A DNA stretch of 64,000 bases from Dicaeum eximium (Eukaryota; Chordata; Aves; Passeriformes; Dicaeidae): positions 2,176,208-2,240,207 of the forward strand of contig VWZP01008343.1 of assembly GCA_013396995.1 (NCBI GenBank). The letters are read 5' to 3'. The translations under genes and the position numbers were made by a program. Shown here in pieces: positions 13,801-27,687 of the stretch (position 1 is its first letter; every line of letters begins with the position of its first letter). Below the pieces are notes generated by a model. It saw nothing but the letters and a program-made list of their open reading frames with translations, was not told the origin of the DNA and made no database searches.

Positions 13801-16800
13801 AGTATTGTCATGCTGAAGTGCAGAGCATCATATTTCTCAAAAGTCTAACAGTCCTTTTAGGGAACAGATCTATCATCCCTATCTCAGCTGAGTTAGCATC
13901 AACAAATCTTTTAGAACACAACCAAGATCTTTTAGATCTTCTATCATTTAATGGAATCTGTCACCCAGACTTAAATACTTAGAATCCCTGGACAAATCAT
14001 AATTCCTAGTGTCAAAGACAGTAGCCAGAAAAGCTAAGTTGTTAAGTAAAGACATCACCCAGAGTAGGAGAATCTGAAATAAAAAAAAATGGGAGATATT
14101 CTTGCAATTCAGCCATCCTGCCCTGATCCCCTGCAGCTCTTAGATGTCATATTCTGGGCAACTTTCTCCTAGGTCAAAACTTGTACCAGGCTAAGGAAGC
14201 AATTTCCAGAGGCATCTGAGTACCCCAGGGAAACCCAAAAGGGCTAAAGGACATTTACACAGAACCCGTAGGACACCTGAACTGGCAGTGACAGGTGGGA
14301 GGAGTAATCCATGGCATCTACAAGAGTGATTACAGACATATAACATTACTATTTTTTTCAGCTAAGACAACTAAAAGCTATATAACAGGATTTGTGATGC
14401 AAAGACCACCTTCATTCCCTCCAATCTGCAAAAGTACTGTTAAAATAATAGTGGTAATATTATTGTAGAAAACTCTTAGCTTATCTCCACATGGAAACAT
14501 AGAGAATTGCTTGAAATTAAACAGAAAATTCTGCCCAAAAAAGCCGATTAATAGCTAATTGTGCTCAACAGCTTAACTGTGCTTTTGTCTGCAGACATGT
14601 TTTCACAGATATTTGCAAAATTGGCCTGAAGAAAAGAAAAAAAAAGAGCCTAGGATGTGGGATTTTTGTATAAGCAATGGCTCAAAAAGTTACATATAAA
14701 AATTTTCTTCTCTGCATTTTTTTCAGAAGATTGAGTTCTATCTTATTGTCTGCATCCTATCTGTATTCTGACTCAATCAGCTTTAAAGGAAGGTTTTTGG
14801 AGTCTGCCTTCCTTCACGTTGACCAAATTTTATAGTTTAAAATAAGGCTTCTGAAAAGATACAAGATGTTTTTGAGAGACCGTTCCTATTAGTGATGACT
14901 TTTCCCCCTGATACAAACACATAAAATGTAGTGTTTCTATTGTTTGAGTAACATTCACTGCTAGTATTCCTGACGTTTTGTCTGCTTAAATCTTTCCCTC
15001 TTTTTTTTTTTTTTTTTCCCATTATTCACTCAACTGAGAAATATTTTTTAACTTCCAGCATCAGTTTTGAGGCCATTACATCGCAACAATTTAAAGTCAA
15101 CAATTTACTTTTCTGGCTGGGAGAAAACTGACAAAAAGGTCAAATGTCAGGTGCTGAGCCTGGTAGCAACATACTCAACATCAACCCAAAGACCCTAAGC
15201 ACCATAACATTCCAGTTCAAGAATGACAGATTCAAGATGAGTTCCTCCTGTTGTAGCAAACCCATCTTAAGGCTGGCAATAGAGTTATACTAGCTGAGCA
15301 CAAATGTGAGAGTCCTCAGTAGATCTCTTAAAAAAAACCTGAATAAAATATTTACATGTAGTAAATGTGCATGGTCAAGAGGTTATAGCAATTTCTGCTA
15401 TTACTCCCCCTCTGATTAAGTAATGGTGCAAAGAAATTCCCTTTGTCTTTCAATAATTTCACCTTAACAGAAATGAAGATTTGAATAATAAACTGTTCAA
15501 AATTAGTTTTTGTACCTGATTCAAAAGCAAAACTCATTGTCTCAGGATACTTGTATGATCTTGGGAAATCTCTTCATTTCTATGGGCACTTTTATTTTTG
15601 TCAATAGAATGGGAAATATGGTCGCTATTCTCAAGGACTCCAATACAGAAAAGCATGAATTGTGTTACATAAGCAATAAAAACTCTTACACTAATACTCC
15701 ATGTGTGATCAGTGCAAAATTGTATGAAAAGAGGAGGATTTATATTTTGCATTCAGGCAATGATGTGTTCTATAAGTCTTTAAAAATTATTATGATTATT
15801 TCTTTTCTGCAAGTAGGAAAATAAATACATTTAATTAGAAAATGTAAATGTAATAATTTTTTATGAAGAAATAAGTGTTGCCTTCTTTTACTAGAATTAC
15901 AAGGAGTATTATTATTAATGTCAGTGCTTATTGATATGCAAGGACATGTTTTGGTTTCTGAGAGATGTTGATTTGCATGGGATTTTATATCAACCTTCTA
16001 TTTTTGATGGGTTTGTTTCTGTCACTTCTTTTTCTGATTATTAGTATGTCTAATTGCCATACTTATTACATATTGATGTTATTGATCAGTTAAACACATT
16101 AGACAGTATAACTTAATGACATGTTCCACAAATACTTACAGTAACTTTCTCCATGGAATGCACTGTCTGCACCTTTATGTGGGCTTTTTAAACTTCTTTA
16201 AAACCTGTTTTTAAACTTCTGACTTTTGGGGTTTTTTTCGGTGGGTTTTTTTTTTTTTTGTGTTTGGTTTTTTTTTTTTTTTTTCCCTCCTTCCCCAGGG
16301 GGATCAATTGCGGAAAGACATGAAGATGTAGAATATAGAAATCTGGAATAGAATAAATAGAATGTTCTATTTTCATTTGTCTGTATCTGAGCTAGGTACT
16401 GTTTTTTCTGAGATCAATAATCATAGAGAAGTTCCTTTACTATACTGGTTTTTTTTTTCTTTCGTAAAGGATACATTTAGAATAAGACACATGGGAATAA
16501 TTTAGAGATTTTCATTCCTTTCACAGAAAATGAAAAAGTCTTTCAGACATAAACATCTAATTGCACAGGATGAATTTTAAAGTATGATGTAGTTTTCAGC
16601 TTTCCTTACTACTTAGGAAAAGTACTGGGTTTTATATATAGAACTTTTTTTTTTTTTGCTTCTTGTATATTTGTTTTCTTCTATAATTCAGAAAGGTTAT
16701 AGGGAATAATTTCTAATGAGAGTGTGAAATCCAGAGATTCACAGTTTGAGCATTCTAGCCAGTTTACATTATATTTCAGCTAAAATAAAAAAAATGCACA

Positions 16801-19800
16801 GATCTAGGCAGTTTTGCTGCTAGTGAAATATTGAAAGTAATTCTTAATTTTCTTTTTTTGCTAGGAAAAAAAGTAAGTTATTATTAACTCAATTAAAATA
16901 TTAACTTTTAGACTTCAATTTTGTTACCTAAGGTGGAATCCATTGCAAAATAATTTCTTCTTATGAAAAAATATATGTTGGAAAATGCATATCTTACAAA
17001 AGTTTTTGCTCATTTCTTCACCTGGGCTTGGAAGATAACAGAGTCTGCTATTTTCTAATAGCTGTGGAGCTTTACCCTTATACAGGTCTACAGTTTTTTC
17101 TGATCACCTCTTTATGAAAATAAATTGACAGCTATTGTCAATGCTTTTGATCAGATGTTGTTTCCAAGATACTAACAGCAAGAGGTAATTTGGTTCTAGT
17201 GAAGAAAAATAAGTAAGCAAGTAAACAAATAAATAGAAATTTAGTATTCAGTTATTGCTAACAATATCATGTCCCTTTTCTCTAAGTGTGCAGCTCTCTA
17301 TAAGTTTTCCTTACATAAATTATTATGCACAGTTATTGGAAGAATGACCACAGTGGATGAGATGTTTAATCTCTCCAACTGTCTTCTGCTCCCCAGAAGC
17401 AGATAAGAGCAGATACACAGGGCATTAAAAAGGAAGCAGTTCAAGAAAACCATATAGTACATCTGGAGGAAGCAGCACAAAGACTTCTGTGTTAATAGGT
17501 TCTTCAAAATCATCATGTTTAGCCACCAATGAACATACTTATGAACACACTGTGCATAATTTTGCACAACTTCTCCTTGAAAAATTGTATTTTAAATTTA
17601 TGTTTTGCTCAGTGATCTTTGTCAATAAGCCAGACTCTTTTCAGGCATTTTTGTTTGCTTAAACATTATTCCTGCAAAACTTATAAGTATTTCTTTCATT
17701 GGCAAGTAGGAATGATTCCTAATTCTGAATTCAATGTCCCCATACCATTCAGATGTTTCATAGAAAGAAAAAAAAAAAGCCATTCAAAAAGACTTATTTA
17801 GAAGATTAACTAGATGTAAAGAAGAAACACTTCACATGGCTATTCCTCCTCACCATCAGCTTTTCCTATCTTGTTCTCCTAAGAGAGCCTCACTAACCCA
17901 AGGAAGCAGGAATAAATTAGGAAAGGTCACAGATCCTGAAATATCTAAAACTCTCTCATCTGTTTGTAAATGCCATTAAGCAGAATATAACACATTTAGA
18001 GTAGAGTGCTTAATGGAGTATGCAATCAAGGTACTCAAAATCTTTTATGTAGCAAACTGTCCCTAATCAAGTAAAGCAGCATAAATTATTTTCATTACTC
18101 AGTTCTATTAAAAAAAATGAAAATTATTTGATAGCAATTGATTGACCTTTTCCTAGAGTGTCACAGAGAATGGATCTTCATTTGTAGACCACAGGTAAAG
18201 AACATTCTCATGAACAATCAAGAAATAAAAAAAAAAAAAAGCAATGAGAAAAGAAGGAGGCAAAGGGTTGGTAGCTTATAATGATTCTTGAGAAATTTGA
18301 GCATTAAGTATACATAAATGAATAAGAAGGATCAAGTATCACAGAGCATTTTCAATAAGAATAACAAAGCATACAAATTAGGAAGGAAAAAACTGTTTCT
18401 GTTAAGAGAAGATGACAACTGCATGTCAAAAGAAAAGAAAGCAGCATAATCCAATCACTTTTCATTTAGTCTAACAAAATCAAAAGTGCACATGTGAAAT
18501 TCAGTGTTTCTTTTCTCTTTTTTTGTAAGAATAGAATGACAATACATGCATATCACTGCATAATTTTCTTTATTTTCCATGAGGATAGGAATAATATTAA
18601 TATTTTACTTTCACTGGGGAGGAAAAGGCTCGACATTTAATTACCACAAAGTATGGAAATAAAATACAGACATGATAAAAAACCATCAGCAGTACTTTGT
18701 GTATGAAAAGATACATCTGGAAGAAACAGGTTGTATTAATTCTCCTGATGTTAACAGCCTAATTGTCTGAAATCTGATTTTTTTAATCTTATAGTGTAAT
18801 TTGTGAGGCAACAATGCACATTTAGGGTAACTTCTATGTTTAGATAATTAGATGGCCAGCTCCCTGATTCCACTAGAACTTTATTACAGTTTGCTCTCAA
18901 GACAATCTGTTATTCAATGCTCTTTGGAAACTGGGCTATGAAATTAAAAAATGTTTGGGTGGCTTTCCAGATTGGTCTTTCCTAGCCGATATGATTTCAA
19001 CCTTGGGAAAAGTTCAGTTTTATTTGAAAAGATAGATCAATTTATTAGAATTTCATAGTCCAGCTTTCATCTGGTACATCAGAGAAAAGTACAAAGAAAA
19101 TGGTGAGTGTCCTAATCCAGAAACAGAATAAATATGCAAATATCAAAATATCATTAATTCCTCTGATAAAAATAAAGTCACTTGTTATAATATTAATTCC
19201 AGGATTTTCAATTTCTTGTGGGAATGTAAACCAAGAAAAAAGGGGTTATTAATGAAAGTGTAATCTGGATTCAGAGCAAAAGACACCTAACACTCTTAGA
19301 CAATAAAAGTTTGAGAAATACGCAAAAACTGTACTTTTCTTCTGTACAGAATTTAGTTTTATAATATTGGTCCAAACCAGCTGATTGATTGGTATAATCT
19401 AAATCACCACTGTAACAGTACAACCATCATTTTAATAGAAAACCTACAGAGAAAATCTACAGAGAAACTGAAAATACTAACATATCCTTATTTGCCTAAA
19501 AATGAAATTCCTTAAAACTATAAACTCTAAGTATATTGAGTACATTTACACAGATAACTCAATAGATTTCCAATGAACAAGATACCATATTTCAATTCCT
19601 TCTGCTGAGAAACTGCGTGTGATCGATTACCAACAGGTTTCTGTGGCACAGGCTATATCAATAAATGTTGATGGCAACTTTCTTTTTCTGTCCTATATAT
19701 ATTTCATTGTTTTTTTTTTCCTTCCTGTATTTTCCTTTTGAAATACAGTAAAACTTATGTGGTTTTCTGCACTCATATTTTATTAACTCTATTTTATAAT

Positions 19801-19929
19801 TATGTCATTTCTGCTTAGTCACTTTGAAAATCTAGAACTAATAGAACTGAAGGTAAAAACACTGACCATTAGAAATGTATTGTTAAGTGCAATTTGAGAA
19901 ATTAATGATATCAGAAGTCAAACATTCAC
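10865..19929. other. Long repeat-poor AT-rich stretch
   Basis: This is nine kilobases with no CR1, LTR or gene that I can support. The longest frame is 104 codons (15510-15824, plus) and has an unremarkable composition. It includes small hairpins, for example CTTAATTT...AAATTAAG near 13095-13115, homopolymer A or T runs, and a G/T tract listed separately. The lack of transposons compared with the following 9 kb is notable. Confidence 0.6.
16228..16284. repeat. T-rich tract with G interruptions
   Basis: Runs of 7 to 18 T are separated by G-rich breaks (GGTGGG, GTGTTTGG). The tract reads on the minus strand as A runs with CCC interruptions, which produces a lysine-rich spurious frame. It is low-complexity sequence and probably variable in length between individuals. 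Confidence 0.85.
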
Positions 19930-20914
19930 TCAGTGGATAAGGAATTGATTGGATGGATGCAGACAGAGTTGTGGTCAATGATTCTATGGCCAGGTGGAGG
20001 CTGGTGATGTGTGGTATCTCTCAGCCCTCTCTCCTGGGGCTGATGCTCTTCAATATCTAAGCCAATAACACAGACAATGGATCAAGTGCACCCTCAGCAG
20101 GTTTGCAGATGACTCCAAGCTGAGTGGTGCACTTGACACCACAGAAGGATGGGATGACATCCAGACTGACCTGCACAAACTTGAGAAGTGAGCCTACAAG
20201 AACCTCAAAAGGTTCAACAAGCCCAAGTGCAGGTGCTGCACCAGGGTAGAGGGAATCCTAGATGTGAATACAGACTGGGAGAAGAAGACATTGGGAGCAG
20301 TCCTGTGGAGAAGGACTTGGGAATTGTGGATGAAAAGCTGAACATAAATCAACAAGTCAACACTGCACACCCACAGCCCAGAAGGCCAGCCACATCTTGG
20401 GCTTTATGAAAAGACACATGGACAGCAGCTCAGAGAGGCAATTCTCTGTCTCTAGTCTGGTTCCAGGTCTGGGTTCTCCAGCACAAGAAAGATGTGCACC
20501 TGTTAGAGTGGGTCCAGAAGAGGTCCTCAAAGATAATCTGAAGCCTGTAGCATATCTCCTATGAAAAAGACCTTAATAAGGGCTTTCACTACCTAAAGGG
20601 GATTACAAAAAAGAGAAAGAAGGACTTTTTTTATGGGCAGAAAGTGACAGGACAAGGGGCAATGCTTTGCAGTTGAAAGAGGGCAAGCTTAGATACATAT
20701 TAGGAAGAAATTCTTTACTGTGAGGGTGGTGAAGCACTGTACCAGGTTACCCAGAGAGGCTGTGGCTGTCTCATCTCTGGAAATGTTCCAGGACAGGATG
20801 AATGAAACCCTGAGCAACCTGACCTAAGGAATGGCATCCCTGCCCATGGTAAAAAGGCTGGAAAGAGATGATCTTTAAGGTCCCTTCCAACCTAAATCAT
20901 TATATGATTCTATT
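19930..20914 (+). mobile_element. CR1, reverse transcriptase to 3' end
   Basis: Plus-strand frames with several breaks match CR1 ORF2 from the middle of the reverse transcriptase to the tail. The catalytic-site motif appears as Arg-Phe-Ala-Asp-Asp at 20099-20113 (the FADD form typical of CR1), preceded by a GLMLFNI-like stretch at about 20038-20058. Downstream come the LGIVDEKLN segment near 20318, the LFSVM-like region and the 3' UTR. The copy ends in AAGGTCCCTTCCAACCTAAA and a decayed tail ATTATATGATTCTATT at about 20899-20914. It is roughly 1 kb, 5'-truncated, with stop codons and frameshifts, and inactive. Confidence 0.93.
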
Positions 20915-22765
20915 AAACATAATAAATCAGTAAGTATTTGAGTAAGCAAATCTTTGTCATACTGATATAGACAAGACTTGAGTTTTATTGCTGGAAAAAA
21001 TATCTATGAGTACCTGTATGCAGTATCAAGGTTACAGTGAACAAGGTGAAGATGATGGACTGTGTTGTTAAAGAAACAGTATATAAATCCAGAAAGGTGG
21101 CATATTTGTATACTGCAGTATTTATATGTCACATTGAGTAGTGTATGTAATGCTGAAATTACAAAGCAAGAAATACAGTGTCTAGGCTTGAAAGTGACAG
21201 GTACTAAAGATTTATAAGAGGTTGAAGGAACTGATTCTACTTTGATAGACAAAATCTCCTAAATTGTGTTATTAATTTATGAAGAGCAGTGATGAAAAGA
21301 TCCAAATAACTTTTGAAAAACACTGAAAATGCATCTGTATAGAAATATATAAAATTATATATATTACTCTAAATGATGGTATTACTATCTACTAGCTCCA
21401 GACAGCCTCATCTCTTCTTTTCACACTGTTTCAATCTCAGTTGAGCCTTAAAAACTTTGTTCAACTGTTGATCCACATAGGCCCAAAATGAGAACTAATC
21501 AATTTATCTAGCTTGTCTGTTAGAACAGAAGTCTTGCATTTAGATGTAATTAATTTTATGTTTTTCTTTTTTTTTTTTTTGCCTCTATAATATATGTCCT
21601 GTGCAATGATACCTTATAAGGATCCAGAAAAGTGATATATGAAATTATATATCCCTTAGTAAAATTTAACAGCCTTATCACAACCTAATTTTTGTAGTAA
21701 ACCAGATGATGGTATCAGCTTAATACAGAATATATATAAACATACAATATAAGTGAGCATATAAATAATATTTAATTAGTCAATGATATCAAAATAGCAT
21801 TAGAAATATACACACATCTACAAGTTATATGTAAAGCTTTATTAATATTAAAATAAATCATAATCTGCATGAGAGACTCAGATGCAATATTTATTTCAGA
21901 TGTTTTATTTACATAGATGTGACATTCTTTGTTTTTTGGGTAGATCAGTTCATGGAGTGAAATTAAGGGGTTCACAAAGTATTATTTCTGGATATATGCA
22001 CTGAGCAGTTTTTAGAGTACAGAGTAAAGCAGCATATGTATATAAAGAAGCTTCATAAGTTTCAATTTCAGAGTTCCTTTTTTTTAGGCTATTTCTTTAG
22101 ATTTTTAAGACCTTGGGATTTCTTATTTAATGCTGAGCATTTTAGAGCTGTCTTATAACAATACGCATAGTTACAGTGCTATATAACTAAATTATAAATT
22201 ACTTTTTTTATTAAGTAATGGAACATGAAATGCCTATATTAGAAAGTTTCATGCATTTTTAACTACAAAATGATAAATCCAGCGAATAAAAGTTGAAAAA
22301 TGAGAAATAGTCTTTCTCCCATAACAGGAAAAAGGAACAGATCCTTGCCCTTCTCATTATTTTTCACTGATGTGACACCAAGGGCTTAGCCAATGTCTTG
22401 AGGGATAATACAATGCAGAAAGAATCCTTGAATATACAGCTGTTGAATCAATCAAAGCCTCACCTCCTGTCACTAATGAGATTATTGTCTGGAACGAAAT
22501 ATATTTTTTGTTCTTTTTAAAGGGAAGTAACCCACTTTATTGCAGTCACCTTGATCTTCTCTCTTAGAACACAGTATAGCTGGGTGAAATCAAGGTCTGG
22601 CAGGAGCATGCTTCTTTAGTGACTCCTGTCCTGGAACTTGGGACCAGTGGAAGTGGCAGTTTTCTAGATCTTCAAGAGCTTCTGCTGTTCTGAATGATCG
22701 AAGTGTGGTGAAATGAGAGTGTACACTTGTCCCATATCATCTTTGAACTTAAAGGATAAAAGTTA
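20915..22765. other. Unique AT-rich DNA between CR1 copies
   Basis: No gene or repeat family is recognised. There are short AT alternations (21345-21365) and a T run at 21568-21581. Open frames are at most 82 codons and uninformative. Confidence 0.6.
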
Positions 22766-23665
22766 TGGAATCACAGAATTGTTGAGTCTGGAAGGTACTC
22801 TTAGAAGTCATCTAGTTCAGCCCCCCTATTCAAGCACCTAGAACTGGGTCCTCAGAACCATGTCTAAACTGCTTCTGACTATCTTCAAACTGAGAGATCC
22901 CACAGACTCTCTGGACAACCTATGTCAGTAAACAGTCACCCTCATAGTAAAACTGCTTCCTGACATTCCTGATAGAACATCCTCTGTTTCAGTTTGTGGC
23001 CATTGCCTCTGGCCCTGTCACAAGGCATCACTGAAAAGAGCCTGGTTCTGTCTTTGCAGCCTCTCTGAAAGTATTTACGTACACTGATAAGATCCTTCCT
23101 TAGCCTTCTCTTCTCCAGGCTGAACTGGCCCAGCCACCACAGTCTTTCCTCATATGTGAGCAGCTTCAGTTCTGTCATCCTCTTTGTGGCCCTTCTTTGG
23201 ACCCTCTCCAGTATGTCCATGCCTCCAGGGAACACAGGATCAGACAAGGACTCCAGATGTGACCTCACTAGGGCTAGTAAAGGGGAAGGATCACTCCCTG
23301 CTTATTTATTGGCAAGGGCTGCTTGAAATTGGACAAGGTGGTCCTTGAATATTAAATCAGGACTTTTATGAGTGCCTCTTCCCTCCCAGGCCTTATCCTT
23401 TAGGACTCTTCCAAGCATACCTTTGAGCCAGCCAAAGTCAGCTGTCCTGAATTCCAGGGCTGAGCTCCCTCTTCACTCCTTTCCCTGTTCTCAGTACCAT
23501 CTCATATTCACAGAAACCTAGGTTTTCAACCTAGACAACCCCAAGCCCTTTCTTTTTTATGAGCATGATGTGCATCAGGGCACCTGTTCTTTGTCTCCTC
23601 CATCACTTGAGTGATGATCAGGGATCTTCAGGAAGCTCCTGGACTGTTACCACTCTGCTGAATTG
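22766..23665 (-). mobile_element. CR1, endonuclease joined to 3' end (RT missing)
   Basis: The plus-strand start GGAATCACAGAATTGTTGAG is the reverse complement of a CR1 tail. Reading on the minus strand, 23268-22942 encodes a 108-codon frame with the C-terminal CR1 ORF2 pattern (an LERVQRRATKRM-like segment, then FSLEKRRLRKDLI). Further upstream in element order, 23300-23665 matches the endonuclease end and linker: a LDFRTADFGWLKGMLGRV-like segment at about 23456-23405 and a SFLEDP-like remnant near 23640. The conserved reverse transcriptase core that should lie between them is absent; the join is at about 23280-23300. This is an internally deleted and decayed copy rather than a simple 5' truncation. 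Confidence 0.85.
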
Positions 23666-25424
23666 AAGTATAATAAAAGGAGGGGTTTATTTATTTAAAT
23701 GGTCCTGACACATTTATGAAGGATGTCTTTTTTTTTTTTTTTTGCTTTTAGGAACACTTTTATAGTGAAAAAATACTTTCCATCCATTTAGAATTTTTTC
23801 CAAGATCCACACCTTTGCCTGCTTGTCATCAGAGTCACTGCAGTAGAGTAAGGGGCTTTCCCTCTTTACTGTACAAGCTATAAAAGGTGTCAGGTTGGAA
23901 AAGACTTCCATAGGAAGAAGACACTTTGCCAGAAGGTACATCAGGAGTTAAGTTACCTTGAGTCTTATTACTGCAATAAATTTCTCCTCAGCTTCCCAAG
24001 TGAGTGCTTGATTCCTGAATATTCCTCCCAATTCTCTTTTATTCAGAGAACAGCAGAAGGAAATGAGTAAGTCAACTGAAGATCCTAAACTGACAGGCTT
24101 AGTCATTGATGATAACCTTTATGAACCCTATAGACTCCTCTTTAAATAACAGCTCTTTAAGGAGACATAATCCAAAGTTATGATCCCTTCTAGAAGGGAC
24201 TATTTACCATAGACTTTGGAACAAGAGACTCTTTTCATCAGTGTTTGGGATTGTCTCAAGCAATACTATTATCTTAGACTGAAAAAATAAAAAAATAAAC
24301 ACATTCACCAATTTTATTATCAAATGTGTCAACCTGAGCACTAAAATTAGGCTTTTAAATAAGTAAATAGAAAGCAAATTAGTTATTGCAATTCCTTTTG
24401 TCTCTGACTGATTGGATTGTCTTGGGACTTTTTATTTGATTAATGTTTGGGGTTTGTTTTCCTTTGTTTGTTTGTTTTTGCAGGGGTTGGGATTTGGGTT
24501 TTTTTATTATAACCTTTTCTATATACAGAATATATAGAATGTACATAGATATCATGTGTCTAGCTTTCAAGCACTCATTTTAATAGTTTTGTGCATCACT
24601 CCATTAAAAACAATCCTCCTCGTTCATGTTTTCTTATAGAATCACAGGTTTTTGCACTCGTTTTGCACAAATATGATTGCAAGAACAATAATTTTAAATT
24701 AAAATAAAATATAGATGGATATAAGCATGTTCAGAGTTCACATTTAAAATCTTAAAATGTGTTCAGCTCTATCAATCAGTAACTAATCTTTAAAGTCAGC
24801 AAGAGAAATTTCATTTAGGTTGGTATCAGCTTCTAAGGAGGTAAATTACTGTTATTTCTCCATAGTTCATTGAAGGGAACAGTATTTCCTCCATATAGAA
24901 ACTTTACACATTTACCATTAACTTAGGATTTAATAGGACTGTCAAAGTTAGTTCATATAAATTTACTCATGAGCTGGAAACATAAACCTCTGAAACTATA
25001 TCTTAAGGTCAAAATCTTTTCCTTGTCTAATCTATGGTGATCCATAACTGGCATTCTTCCTTTTACAAATAAACTGAACTCTCAGTTATATCACCCCATC
25101 AGCCATTATATATTTTTTATTTAGCATCATCTTAGCTCGAGTCAGTGAGTATTTTTGTCCTAGGCCCTCCTTTAAAATAAAGAGGGAGAAATGACATTCC
25201 TCTATTAGGGAAACATGATGGTGCTCTAGAATTTTATTGGCTTTCTGTGAATACGTCCAGATAGATCCTGAGGTGACATAAAGGTTCTTACATTCAACCC
25301 TTTTCCACAGAAATTTTGTTTTGGATTATCCCATGCACACTAAGAAAATTAGTTCATCAATTTAAGGTGAGGATGGAATGGTGGATGTGTTGTCCTCCAC
25401 AAAACTGAATAGTGTCTCCAAAGA
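23666..25424. other. Unique AT-rich DNA between CR1 copies
   Basis: It contains a poly-T run at about 23729-23743 and otherwise no recognisable element. No gene is supported; frames reach at most 75 codons. Confidence 0.6.
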
Positions 25425-26472
25425 ATAGCCACTAGCAGGTTGAAAACTGGGTAAGAATCAGAGACCAAGGTAAAAAAGAGAACCTTGTGGTTGATGTCTG
25501 GTACAAGCCAACTGATCCAGGACTCAATAGTCTGGACAAAGTCTTCTTGCTCTGGCTGCAGGCGGTTTTGTGCTCACAGGCTCTTCTCCTGACGGAGAAC
25601 TTCAACCACATCAACACCTGCTGGGAAAGCACAACAAGTTGTGGGCAGTCCAGAACACTCCTGGAATGCATGAAGGGTAACTTCTTAGGCAAGGTAATAG
25701 ACAGCCTTACCAGAGAGGATGCAGCACTGGAGCCATTGGTTACCAACATAAGTGAGTGTCAAGGCAATCAGTGGTGTCAAGTTTGGAGGCAGTCTGGGCA
25801 CGCATTGGTGGATTTTGCAGCCCTGAGGGATATGGGCCAGTCAAAGAGTACCGTCAGAATTTTGGTAAAGCAAACTTCCAACTCTTCAAGGAGTTATTAG
25901 CACTCTCTGCTAAACTGCCCTCAGGGGCAAGGGAGTAGGACACAGCTGACTCTAAGGATGCTTTCCATAGAGTTCAAGAGCTTTGGATCCCCAGGTGTAA
26001 GAAATCAGTCAAGGAAACCAAGAGATCAGTATGGTTGAGTCAAGCAAGGCCTGCTGGTCAAAAGGCAAGAAGGGAAGGAAGATTGAGAGAGTTAGGATTG
26101 TTCATCCCAGAGAAGAGAAGGCTCCAGGGAGACATAACTGCTATGTTTCAGCAATTAAAGTGGTCCTACAGAAAAGACGAGGACTGACTTTTTAGTAGGG
26201 CCTGTTGAGACAGAACAAAGGATTTTTACGTCCAGGTTTTTACTGGATGAGGGTCCATTTAGATTATATACAAGAAGGAAATTCTTTACAGTGAGAGTGG
26301 TAAAGCATTAGAACACATTGCTCAGAGAGGTGGTGGATTTCCAATGGCTGAAAATATTCAAGGGCTCTAAGCTACCTGATATAGTTGAAGATATCCCTGC
26401 CCATTGCCAGGAGTTGTACTAGATGTCCTTTAAAGATCCCTTCCATCACAAATTATTCTATGATTCTATGAT
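25425..26472 (+). mobile_element. CR1, endonuclease joined to 3' end (RT missing)
   Basis: The plus strand keeps a 137-codon open frame (25487-25900) that reads as the C-terminal half of the CR1 ORF2 endonuclease. It includes a decayed GDFNHPDICW motif (TENFNHINTCW, about 25597), QSRTLLECMKGNFL (about 25639), and ALVDFAALRDMGQ (about 25804), corresponding to the usual SDHEMVEF region. The match continues with frame breaks to about 26075 (GLLVKRQEGK-like), then jumps directly to the 3' end: TTGTTCATCCCAGAGAAGAG at 26098, the 3' UTR, and the tail ATTATTCTATGATTCTATGA ending near 26472. The reverse transcriptase is missing. It is a transposon relic, not a host gene, despite the open frame. Confidence 0.9.
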
Positions 26473-27687
26473 AAGATACAGTTTTATAAATTGCTATGTA
26501 CATATAGTGACAGAGATCCTAAAATTAACTGCAATAATCAAATCACTCAGCCAAATTCACTGTAAAGTTTCAATTTAGCTAAGTTAAAAATTCATCCATA
26601 ACAGTAATGAATTAATAAATAAATAAAGTCTGAGCTTGCAAGCTGGTTGAATAGTGCTGAAACTCTATGGAGATCTCATTTATCACTGAAATCATAGAAA
26701 AATAAACATTCTGAGAGGAAATAATTATTGTTGTCTTCTGTTCTCTGAACACACTGCCTCATATACAATGTGGTTCTCTGGGGGTGATTTTTTTTCTTAT
26801 TTGTGGCAAACTAAAATGGTCCTGCAATTTTTTTACCCACAGTTCCTTATAAGGGAAAAAGAAGCAATCTTTGAGTCTTCCTCCCAAACTCACCCATCTA
26901 TTCTCTCTTAATTTTCTACTCTCCATGCAAGCTTCACTTAAAATAATGATGCAGAATAGCTGGTGAAGGAGTCAGAGTTTACACAGATTCAGCAACTGCT
27001 GTTTAAGTATAGTCAGAGGAGAAAAATAAAAAAGCAACCCATTCTTATACTTAAATACATTCCTTCCAAAAGGCTTTCTATTTTTACAACCAGATTGAAA
27101 ACCCCCTGAGGAAACAGGTTGAATGAAGTGTGTATTTAGTTGTAGGCAGACTGAAGCACTTGCTTTCCCAGTATTTCCCATTGGTATTGAAGGACAGAAG
27201 AGAAGGAGTATCAGGCTGTGAACTAAATGTTATGCAGAAATCCAAGAAATCAATTCAAGGAATGCCATGGAGGTTAGAGATCTGAAAAATGTGAGAAACT
27301 CAGCACCAGCCTAGTTTGTAAATGTTACTTGTTTTGGATTGAAGCACCTCAAGGTATTATTAATGAAATTTGACACTGTGCTTGGTGTCATGGAATTATA
27401 TGAATGATACTATAGTTATTTTCTGGTTTACCTGTAAGACTTACCTAGGCTTACTTAAGATAGTTTTGACAGCTATAATGAGGACAGTGAAAGAAGTTGT
27501 GTTTTTCTGAACAATACATCATATGTTGCTACTTATATTTCAACACTACTTTAAGTTGATCAACTACACTGAAAAGAGCTCTGAAATGCCTGTAGTGGAA
27601 AGTTCTCCAAATCAATACACGGGTGTTGAACTGGTGGGACAAGTTAGTCTCCCCATGAGTTTCTGTGAGAAGAGAACAATCTGTCTA
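26473..27687. other. Unique DNA, no gene seen
   Basis: There is a short AATA tandem at 26610-26625. No coding, RNA or transposon feature is recognised. Confidence 0.6.

Noticed and set aside
22942..23268. 108-codon minus-strand frame that looks like a real protein
   Set aside because: It is the C-terminal part of CR1 ORF2 within a decayed CR1 copy, not a host gene.
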